Positions 17,001-23,866 of a DNA stretch of 23,866 bases are shown in pieces. Each line of letters opens with the position of its first letter. Within the stretch, counting starts at the first letter, position 1. The translations under genes and the position numbers were made by a program. The notes below the pieces were generated by a model. The model worked only from the letters and a program-made list of their open reading frames with translations, was not told the origin of the DNA and searched no databases. The DNA comes from Bacteroidetes bacterium UBA6183 (GTDB taxonomy: Bacteria; Bacteroidota; Bacteroidia; UKL13-3): assembly GCA_002422865.1 (NCBI GenBank), contig DITN01000001.1:249-24114 (forward strand). The letters run 5' to 3'.

Positions 17001-20000
17001 GTTTCTGGTTTTTGACCATAACCTTAGGTCTCTTAAATTACCCCTAAAAGCATAAGCATTGTTGTATGATAACTTACCGATTATTGTTTTTCCACCACCT
17101 TCATACTTGTTATAGATAGTTGTATTGCCGTTGTTACTTACATTACCATTCAAAAACAACTCACAAGTATTTAAATCAGAGTTATAAGATACTGTGTAAT
17201 GGTTAAAGTTAACCAGATCGGTAATCGCTAAATTACTAAATACTTTATTTGTTCCTATTTGGAAATAAAACTTGTTGCTTGCATCAAAACCTATTGCAAA
17301 GAATTGGTTAGGATCAATACCTTGAGAGAAAATAACTTGTTGTCCTAAGGCGTCTCTTTTTGCCCAAAACTCAAGGGAGAATGATTTTTTATTTAGGTTT
17401 AACCCTGTTGGCACTTCAACATAATCATTGCTTCCATCAAAATATAAACTCACATTACTTTCAGTTGCACTGCCATTAAGCACTCCTCTTATGTCAAAGT
17501 TTTGGAAACTTAGTGATGCATTGTCTATAGGTTCATTAAACTGAATGCTAATCTCATCATTTGGCGATAAAATTCCGTCAGCTGGTGAAGGGTTTCCAAA
17601 AGGTGCAGGATTAATTCTATCTGCCAAACCTCTGTTAACGTCTGACTCAACACGTGCATCAGGATGCCCTGGAGCAGCACATCTACTAACGGCTCTAATA
17701 TCGTAAGGACCATCTGTTACCTGACGCATATTCCATATATACTCGATATATGGTTGATTAGATGGTATGTCTGACAATAAAGAATCTGATGGGTTCTTAT
17801 GGAATGTTTCTAGAATATTCCACTGTGAGCTGGATGCCGGCTTGTATTGAAATTCTATATTTTTTAGTCCACCAAAGTTGTAATCGTAACCACTAATAAT
17901 AACATTCATGGTATCCTTAAAGCTGTTATTTAAGGTCCATTTATCCATTGGTATTTGTACTGTAGGTTTAGTACAAGTAGGAATAAAATGAACTGTTACA
18001 TATGCTGAATCAACAAGGTCATCATCACACTGTGATTTAAAGATTAATAAAATATTTTCGTAATCGTAATATTCAGGGCCTCTTCTAATTGTAAGCGTTT
18101 TATTAATGCTTGTTCCATAGGGTACCGCAAAACTTCTGTTTGGATCCAATCCATCTATTGTTATCACGGCTCCATGAGGATTTGTTGATTCAATAACCCT
18201 CAAGTCGTATGTCTGGTCATCTTCTGATTCACTAATATTACCTAAGTTTAAATTAAAGGTTGCCGCCTCATCAGCTGGAACATTAAATTTAATGGCTTGT
18301 GGGATGGTGATTAAAGGTACATGACGCTGTAATGTACCATCAGTTAATTGCACACTTTCACCCTCTTTATAATAAGTGGTGGCAGCTACAGTATCGCTTG
18401 GTTTGTAATAATTGGCCCACTGTGGTCCTTCGTAAGGACAAGATGTTTGACCACCTCTTAACTTAAACACGTGACCATTACCTGTTCCGGGATCAACCAC
18501 ATCAACAGTTATTAAATCACCATCATCACCATCGTTTAAGGTGTAGCTAATTGTAGTTGATGTATCACTTACGCTGCCATTATCTGTAACATCGGTTGTA
18601 CCAACAGTAAATCCTCCTTGAAATTCAACACCAGCACCACCATACATACCTTTAAAGCCAAAAGCACCTTCCTCATCCAAATATACCTCTTCATAACTGG
18701 TACTTTCTTTACTTTTAGTGGTGGCAAAAGTTCTTGTAATGGTTGCCTTACCTATACTAGTATTGGTACCATTGCTTTGCACGTTATTAATATTTAGGTT
18801 AAATACATCGTATTTTTCCCTCTCATTTTTAGCTAAGGCTTCTTTCCAAATTCTAATTTGGTTGTTGTAGTAACGAACCGAATCAATTTCATATAAAGTA
18901 TCGGGTCTAAACGTATAACTAGGTCCTGTTTTATCAATTTCATCTAACACCAATGGGTTGTTTTTATTCCTGATGTTTCCCCAAATCGGATCATCATTAT
19001 TAGCCGCATATTTAGTGTCATAATCAGGATCTGAATTGTTGTTAAAGTTTATTAAATACCTTAACTGGTTGTTCTTTTTTCTTCCTTGGGTGAATACTAA
19101 ATTCCTTGCTTTTTTAAGGTTTGGTATAATGATATCTTCAATCTCACCAACAGTGTACGCGAAAACGGTCTTAATTCCACTTGGGTCAATAGAAATAGAT
19201 TGTTTAATACCTATTCTGTAACCATTAATAATGGTATCACCACAAATAGCACCAGGTATTGAGCAATCTGCAGCCCTAACTAGTAACAAATTATCAGCCA
19301 AACCAAAAGCATAGTTGGTAGAATGGCCAAAAAACACATCTGCTTTAGCACCAACTTGATCAGGACCACCACCAGTAGATAAATCTATGGACGTACTTAA
19401 TGTAGAAATCTCTTCCCCATTAGTACCTATAGAGCTGTTTTTATTAAAACCGCCACCCAATTGCACACCAATTTCACTTTCTGTACCTACCATTACACCC
19501 AAACCAACAGTGGTTTCCCACTTGGCACCAAGATAGACTGTTGACATAAAGTTACCACTATTGTTACTTAAATTTGAATAGCGCTTTATTGAAGTATAAT
19601 TTGTGTTTTTAGACCAAGTTGCAGAGCTCGCAGAACCAGGAGGATCCCTTAAAATTAAATCAACCTTCTCGGGACCACTTGTCATAAAAGATGCCCCACC
19701 TCTTCCTCTTGCGCCAAATACAATCCCTCTGAATGATGAACCTGAGTTAGGAAGCCAATTTCTGGTTCTTGCTCCATTATTTCCGGTAGTAAAAAACGTA
19801 GCCTGAACAGGTAATGAAAAACTTTGTGAAGGGTTTAATGCATTTGTTGTAATGTTAGGATTTCCGCACCTAAAAGAGTATTCGGCATAACCATTGGTAA
19901 CTTCTATCGTTTGATTTTTTGTATCAAGTGTTGCCATTCCATTATCAACAACAACAGAACCATTTAATGGAACCCTACTAACAACATTGGGTGTTTTATC

Positions 20001-23000
20001 CTTATTGGTATAAATATCATAAGCATAAATACGGGCATTATAGGTTTGAAATTGATTAAATACAGGATACCTGAATGGACTAACCGGAGTAAGGTTAAAT
20101 GTGGTTACGCTATCTATTTTTATAGATAACTCACCAACAAAAGCACTATCTGTAGGTGTTTTACCTGTTTTACGTGCAAACTCTATATTCGGTACATTGT
20201 AATAAATAAAATCTTTTTGGGTGTGATACTTTACCGAATCTATTTTAGATATGGTTGTTGTACCTGGTAAATAAACAGTATCGTAAGCAGTTACTTGATT
20301 TACGAAACTTGTTAAATCTAAAACATTTTGTATACCAAAATTTATATCAAGTTGTGTTGGAACCCTAGCAGTATCAATAGTATAAACTAATGGAGGTAGA
20401 TACGCGATATATTCACCAGTGCTATCATTTGTTACAACAGATAGTCTTTTGCAACCATTACCCATTTGCGATTTAAAGTGAATTCTTGCTTTACCTATGT
20501 TGTTTAACGAACGACCTAGTCCGGGAACTTTGGCAGCTTCAATAGGACCACCAACCGCTCTACCAATTACCTTAATTAGGGTACTGTCTATAAACTGTAT
20601 ATCGGCCTTAGGATTCTGAAAATTAAATTCACCCGTACTTGGAAATCTACCCGCACTAAATATGTGGCCTTCTTTCTCTACTGTAATTACATGGTTTCCT
20701 ATTGGAACTTGAATTTCAAATGTTCCATTCTGATTGGTTGCAACAGGTACATTATTTTTATTAACGGTTTGATTATCTATTTTTAATTGTATGCCCTCTG
20801 CAGGACAACTGGTTCCATAATAATAAACTGTTCCGCTCACCGTAAAAGAAGAAATATCGGTAAAGTTTTGTTCGCTATGAACGCCTGCTCCTTCACCTAT
20901 AAACACGGTTCTGTTAATTGGTGTGAAGGCATGTGTTTCAAAAGATGGTGTAATACTAAATACCTGGCCTGTACCAATGTATCCTATATTGGTTACTACA
21001 TAAGTGCCTCTATCATCAGTAAAACTCGCATATGCTAATTGAGAAGTAGAGGGAATAGAATCACTAAAAGATCCATTAGTAGTAATACCATGATGTTCAT
21101 TGTACACTAGGCCTACTCTTGAGTAATCAAAAAATCCATTATATCCATTTATTTTCTCATCAAATGTGTAATAAGCCAACAGGCCGTTGTCATCCGGATT
21201 AACTCTTCTAGAAAAATCTTCGGTAACTTGGAAGGCAGTTTTTGCACGGTTATATATTCTAACCTCATCCATGTATCCAACAAAATTAGTTCCCATTTCC
21301 AATGATGAATTATTCATCGGCAAAAGAGAAAATCCAGCCAACGCAATACCGCCTGATCTTATTCCATTTAGATAAATAATCATAGAATCCGACCTAAGAA
21401 CTGCTGTTGCTTGATTATAATTATTTGCCAAAACTGGCGTAGATAAAACAGCTAATGTTGCACTGCCATTATAAGCATGTACTTGTAGGTTAGAACCTTG
21501 TAGTCTTAACGAAAAAGTTTTTGATCCTGAAGTTAAAAGAAGCAAATTCTTGTTACCAACTGTACTTGCCGCATTAAACCATGTTTCAAGTGTAATTCCT
21601 GAAGTCAAGTTCATTTTACCTGAAGCCGAGACATTAAGCCTTCCTGCATTATTTGCAAAATACATTGATGCCCCTACAAAACTTGCAGCAGATGGGCTAA
21701 CAATTACCTTGGCATGATTTAAAGCAAACCCACCCTGATAAGAAACACTTCCACTAACTGTACCAAATGCCGAACGAAATCCAAGGTCTTCAGAAACATT
21801 ACTGTAACGCGTGAAACCTGCACAATTCATTACACCTATAATGGTGTATTTATATAATATACCTGAAACAGCATTATTATCTATGTAATTTTCTGTTCCT
21901 TCACCACTTGTTCCAATTAAAACAGAATCAGCAGTTGTACCATATACTTTTCTGTATATGCGGTAGTAATTTAATAAGTCAACATTAGGTGAGTTCCAAT
22001 CCAGTTTAACCATATCGGTGTGGTAACCCTTAGAACATTTTAACCTAGAAGTTGTGGTATTAAATGATGCTGATAAATCAGGAAAGATTCTTGTAGCGAC
22101 AGAAGGTAATGATGGTGTTCCCCCCGGCTCACAATCGTTTTTTGCCCTAACAGTATAAATGTAGTTAACACATTTTATCACAGAATTATCGGTAAAAGTT
22201 TGTGTGTTAGCACCAACGGTAAACGTAGTAGATCCTGGTTGACCTTGAATGATTCTCTCTATAACAAAACCATTTTCATTGGTTGATGCATCAGTCCAAC
22301 TCACAACTATGCCATTATTTGCGCCATTAACAGCAACATTAACGTTTGTTGGAGCGGCAGGAGCATCAGGCGCCTGACCTACATAATAAGAGGCTGATAG
22401 TGCTTCACCACAGGTTCCTACAGTTGCCACTTTATAGTAATAATTAGTTGATCTTAGAGGAGGAGCATCTGCATAACTCCGCTCACTACCGCTTAAAGTT
22501 GCAGCTCTGGTGGCTTCTGTCCAAGGACCTGTTATCGAAGTTCCTCTAAACACTTTAAAATTTGGAGGATTGGAACCGTTAAATCCCCAACTAATATTTA
22601 CAATACCATCACACCTAGTTGTGGTTGCCGTTATACCAAAGGGTGGAGTAGCCGAAGCATTTAATGAACTAATTACCGGGTTAGAATTTTGACTTGATAT
22701 AGTGGCTCCACTAGCTGTTGTTCTTACAGCTTTTACATAATAATTTAAAGGCCCTTGTATGGTGTTAAAATCGTCATAAGTGGTTTGGGTTGATGATACT
22801 GTTGCAATCTTTACATTGTCCCTGTATACCTCTTGGTCGTAAGAACAAGGAAAACTACCGGGGGTATTCCAATTTAAAGCAACCTTGGTACAATGCGCAC
22901 CATTTGTTGAATTCAGTGTATTAGGCGAGGACAATACCGGTAAAGAAACCGTTAATACAGATCCCGCTGACAAATAGTTCCAAGGACTGATACCCCCGAA

Positions 23001-23483
23001 GTTACCTCCGGTAGAAATATTGATAAAGCCATTGGTTTTGTAAGCATTAGCCGGAATATTATTCCAAATAAAATCTATGTAACTTAACGACCCTTCATTG
23101 GTTTTATTCCCAATGGTTATAGAGTGACCTCCAACTGCTCCGAGGGAGTACCAAATATCACCACTACCGTACCATCGATCGGACCAATCATTTGCGTAAG
23201 CAGTAGTATTGTGGGCACCTTGAGCAAATTGAATCCAACTTCCATTTTGTGTTTGGTAGTAGAAATTAATATTGTTTACATCACGCTTATCATTTTTTTC
23301 CTGATAAAGGAATCTGATTTTGATTTTACTTTGTGCACATTCGCCATTCATGTAAAATGCCGATACGTGTGTTAAGGGTTGAAACATAAACTGGGAGAAT
23401 GCCGGTTTTGAACCAAATAAAAACAGCAAAATCATTAGCCCTAGAACATAAATCCGCCTCATCTTATAAAACAAAAAATTCAT
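14094..23483 (-). CDS. Giant LamG/FN3 surface protein with type A T9SS sorting tail, 3129 residues
   Basis: A secreted multidomain protein. ATG 23483 or the internal ATG 23462 (MRRIYVLGLMILLFLF) starts a signal peptide ending in AFSQ. In order (approximate residues): four FN3-like domains (179-565; for example WTDASTNENGFVIERI), a CarboxypepD-regulatory-like strand set (574-600), LamG 1 (605-760; ending DEVRIYNRA), and a second regulatory-like domain (878-940). A long unassigned core follows (about 950-1950), with LILRDPPGS, SCPYEG and STNPHGAVITIDG. Then come a Big_5-like stretch (1961-2000), LamG 2 (2010-2170), LamG 3 (2226-2390), a BACON-like segment (2548-2608; LPEWLTANPSSG), the shared module (2611-2724), two GWNWI repeats (about 2730-2905), a second shared module (2915-3023), and a type A sorting tail (3044-3129; FAFPNPYKKEV, GLYFVEV, KLIKY). 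It is the first gene of the operon, 14 nt from the cadherin start codon chosen here. LamG and FN3 suggest glycan or matrix binding; the true ligand is unknown. Confidence 0.93.
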   Translation of the reverse strand: MNFLFYKMRRIYVLGLMILLFLFGSKPAFSQFMFQPLTHVSAFYMNGECAQSKIKIRFLYQEKNDKRDVNNINFYYQTQNGSWIQFAQGAHNTTAYANDWSDRWYGSGDIWYSLGAVGGHSITIGNKTNEGSLSYIDFIWNNIPANAYKTNGFINISTGGNFGGISPWNYLSAGSVLTVSLPVLSSPNTLNSTNGAHCTKVALNWNTPGSFPCSYDQEVYRDNVKIATVSSTQTTYDDFNTIQGPLNYYVKAVRTTASGATISSQNSNPVISSLNASATPPFGITATTTRCDGIVNISWGFNGSNPPNFKVFRGTSITGPWTEATRAATLSGSERSYADAPPLRSTNYYYKVATVGTCGEALSASYYVGQAPDAPAAPTNVNVAVNGANNGIVVSWTDASTNENGFVIERIIQGQPGSTTFTVGANTQTFTDNSVIKCVNYIYTVRAKNDCEPGGTPSLPSVATRIFPDLSASFNTTTSRLKCSKGYHTDMVKLDWNSPNVDLLNYYRIYRKVYGTTADSVLIGTSGEGTENYIDNNAVSGILYKYTIIGVMNCAGFTRYSNVSEDLGFRSAFGTVSGSVSYQGGFALNHAKVIVSPSAASFVGASMYFANNAGRLNVSASGKMNLTSGITLETWFNAASTVGNKNLLLLTSGSKTFSLRLQGSNLQVHAYNGSATLAVLSTPVLANNYNQATAVLRSDSMIIYLNGIRSGGIALAGFSLLPMNNSSLEMGTNFVGYMDEVRIYNRAKTAFQVTEDFSRRVNPDDNGLLAYYTFDEKINGYNGFFDYSRVGLVYNEHHGITTNGSFSDSIPSTSQLAYASFTDDRGTYVVTNIGYIGTGQVFSITPSFETHAFTPINRTVFIGEGAGVHSEQNFTDISSFTVSGTVYYYGTSCPAEGIQLKIDNQTVNKNNVPVATNQNGTFEIQVPIGNHVITVEKEGHIFSAGRFPSTGEFNFQNPKADIQFIDSTLIKVIGRAVGGPIEAAKVPGLGRSLNNIGKARIHFKSQMGNGCKRLSVVTNDSTGEYIAYLPPLVYTIDTARVPTQLDINFGIQNVLDLTSFVNQVTAYDTVYLPGTTTISKIDSVKYHTQKDFIYYNVPNIEFARKTGKTPTDSAFVGELSIKIDSVTTFNLTPVSPFRYPVFNQFQTYNARIYAYDIYTNKDKTPNVVSRVPLNGSVVVDNGMATLDTKNQTIEVTNGYAEYSFRCGNPNITTNALNPSQSFSLPVQATFFTTGNNGARTRNWLPNSGSSFRGIVFGARGRGGASFMTSGPEKVDLILRDPPGSASSATWSKNTNYTSIKRYSNLSNNSGNFMSTVYLGAKWETTVGLGVMVGTESEIGVQLGGGFNKNSSIGTNGEEISTLSTSIDLSTGGGPDQVGAKADVFFGHSTNYAFGLADNLLLVRAADCSIPGAICGDTIINGYRIGIKQSISIDPSGIKTVFAYTVGEIEDIIIPNLKKARNLVFTQGRKKNNQLRYLINFNNNSDPDYDTKYAANNDDPIWGNIRNKNNPLVLDEIDKTGPSYTFRPDTLYEIDSVRYYNNQIRIWKEALAKNEREKYDVFNLNINNVQSNGTNTSIGKATITRTFATTKSKESTSYEEVYLDEEGAFGFKGMYGGAGVEFQGGFTVGTTDVTDNGSVSDTSTTISYTLNDGDDGDLITVDVVDPGTGNGHVFKLRGGQTSCPYEGPQWANYYKPSDTVAATTYYKEGESVQLTDGTLQRHVPLITIPQAIKFNVPADEAATFNLNLGNISESEDDQTYDLRVIESTNPHGAVITIDGLDPNRSFAVPYGTSINKTLTIRRGPEYYDYENILLIFKSQCDDDLVDSAYVTVHFIPTCTKPTVQIPMDKWTLNNSFKDTMNVIISGYDYNFGGLKNIEFQYKPASSSQWNILETFHKNPSDSLLSDIPSNQPYIEYIWNMRQVTDGPYDIRAVSRCAAPGHPDARVESDVNRGLADRINPAPFGNPSPADGILSPNDEISIQFNEPIDNASLSFQNFDIRGVLNGSATESNVSLYFDGSNDYVEVPTGLNLNKKSFSLEFWAKRDALGQQVIFSQGIDPNQFFAIGFDASNKFYFQIGTNKVFSNLAITDLVNFNHYTVSYNSDLNTCELFLNGNVSNNGNTTIYNKYEGGGKTIIGKLSYNNAYAFRGNLRDLRLWSKTRNSSDILSSINQTLKGTESGIVANWRLNEAKTTTAKDYIRSRNATIVNAIWEITPKGRSYKIVNEPIIIEASNIAFTQESDFTVEFWFKGDNVGGNVALFSNGKGDSTDVNPSLRWSIEKDASGKIYVKHKGYNFEAVTTNYFDGNWHHFALVMQRATSLTAFVDGNQQNTVNSSGFEMFGGNKIWIGARGYQPPVGADFLDRKFNGFVDEIRIWSSARTQFQVERDYISRLGGTESDLVLYMPFELYTINLGVPILTPSLTDIKSPSRVITGAVVNGSGLNTETAKIKLQRPVEAVNFTYLVNNDRIILTPNTLPSLIENVTLDVTVKDVYDLNGNKMQSPKTWIAYVEKNQVKWQDQDFTFNKLKGAALTFSSKVVNSGGAIKQFTIQNLPEWLTANPSSGNILPNSTVNVVFTVDPNVNIGSYENEVQVLTDFGYPEGLLVKLKVYAEPPSSWSVNPTAFQNTMSIVGQIRVNNIISTNPDDKLAAFVNGQCRGVANLQYFSQIDRYYAFLNVYSNVTSGETIEFRIWNATEGKSHTEVTPSLPYVANSLIGNITNPQVFNATDKLTRYVPITAGWNWISFNLLMKDSSDINKLLWNVKSTEGDIFKDQTAYADYTALNGWAGTLANPTKGVKPEKSYRWKSSTIDTLVITGVEVDPSIRPIHLDSGWNWIGFESQRNLSVIEAFSSLNATNGDWVSSQTQFAIYDANIGWVGSLSTMLPNKGYMYKSAAVRDFAYPRSAMFSKTEAVANKYQSKYFSYNPEQFENTMSVVLDPGICNEALSTGRLSVGAFVGNEIRGITKPTRLTNGKNLYFLNISSNKNAEEITFKLLDEQTGATIDLDGKVVFGNGNLLGTLVMPFQTQTTSDVKCEDYYNGVTGNFSMFAFPNPYKKEVYLNVQGNLSEKLSVKVFDVTGKLIDDFEYKNTGLSNSVNIEWNAEARGKQVHSGLYFVEVTSGGNVVRTKLIKY

Positions 23484-23783
23484 AATAAATAATTAATTAT
23501 GGGTAATTTTTAGACAGAGAAGGGCAAGACAATATTATTTAAATTATATCGTGTAATACTGTTAAATATCAATTCTTGATTTTGTTAGACAATTGTTAAT
23601 GCCCTAACAATTGCATTTATTCAATAGCAATAGCACTTTCAGATTAACATAATAAATGCATACATAAACATGTACTCATGTGGTACATATTTATTGACTT
23701 AAACTATTGTGTATTTTTTTTTAATCTGTATGTAATTACGGTTTTAAAGTTCATCCTAGAAATGTTTGTATCAATAAAAAGGC
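23484..23783. other. AT-rich leader and promoter region of the giant operon
   Basis: No gene is supported. The stretch must hold the promoter of the minus-strand operon. I found no clear Bacteroidota TAnnTTTG -7 element in it. It contains the perfect inverted repeat at 23590-23613 and a second imperfect one around 23671-23688 (ATGTAC / GTACAT). Confidence 0.5.
23590..23613. promoter_or_regulatory. Perfect inverted repeat, candidate operator
   Basis: CAATTGTTA (23590-23598) and TAACAATTG (23605-23613) are exact inverted repeats separated by ATGCCC. The site lies 106 nt upstream of the giant gene's ATG and lacks an adjacent U-tract, so it is better read as a possible dimeric regulator site than a terminator. 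Confidence 0.35.
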
Positions 23784-23819
23784 AAAAAAAATCCCCCTTC
23801 CAAAATGTTGGAAGGAGGA
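23784..23819 (-). terminator. Rho-independent terminator of a minus-strand gene beyond the window
   Basis: An 8-bp stem CCTTCCAA (23796-23803) / TTGGAAGG (23808-23815) with a 4-nt loop is extended outward by three more pairs past one mismatch. On the minus strand it is followed by eight T residues (the A-run 23784-23791). It lies just after the TAG at 23843-23841. Confidence 0.8.
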
Positions 23820-23840
23820 CAGAAACTCATTCGTTTTATA

Positions 23841-23866
23841 CTATTGAATAATCACCTCAACCCTGC
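23841..23866 (-). CDS. Last codons of a minus-strand gene entering from the right edge
   Basis: Read on the minus strand, the edge gives RVEVIIQ followed by TAG at 23843-23841, about 20 nt before a well-formed terminator. A hydrophobic RVEV-type ending is seen in several Bacteroidota envelope proteins, including OmpA-like ones, but eight codons cannot identify a family. The terminator placement is the main support for a real gene end. Confidence 0.4.

Overview
The window looks like chromosomal DNA of a gliding or adhesive member of the Bacteroidota (Flavobacteriales or Sphingobacteriales type). The evidence is AT-rich coding sequence, secreted proteins whose signal peptides end in AQ or SQ, two kinds of type IX secretion system (T9SS) C-terminal sorting domain, and a PorP/SprF-family outer-membrane protein.

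Layout. (1) 1-1145, minus: the N-terminal 381 codons of an ALDH7-type aldehyde dehydrogenase that runs off the left edge. (2) 1280-3730, plus: a divergent gene for an exported CAP-OmpA-like protein with a helical tail. One reading frame is split by a single in-frame TAA at 3077-3079. (3) 3731-6108: an accessory interval. It holds a GC-rich stretch, a cluster of four 17-nt palindromes, two small unrecognised genes set in an integron-cassette-like arrangement (an 80-bp repeat in two copies exactly 1010 bp apart, and 9-nt inverted repeats hugging the first gene), and a bare signal-peptide remnant. (4) 6109-23483, minus: a terminator and a tight three-gene operon, read right to left. It encodes a 3129-residue LamG/FN3 surface protein with a type A T9SS tail, a roughly 2320-residue cadherin-repeat protein with a type B (gliding-motility-associated, CHU_C) tail, and a PorP/SprF-like protein. 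(5) 23484-23866: upstream DNA with a perfect inverted repeat, then the terminator and last codons of another minus-strand gene.

How the genes work together. The operon reads as a cell-surface adhesin module. Both giant proteins carry a Sec signal peptide and a T9SS tail, and the SprF-like protein is the expected partner for a type B tail. The two giants also share a roughly 110-residue module (one copy in the cadherin protein, two in the LamG protein), which suggests they act at the same place or evolved together.

Main discoveries. The cadherin array is not a simple tandem repeat: repeats 3-20 form six copies of an A-B-C triplet. The accessory interval holds a 1010-bp unit that behaves like an integron gene cassette although no integrase is visible. 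The CAP-OmpA gene has a lone nonsense codon in an otherwise open frame.
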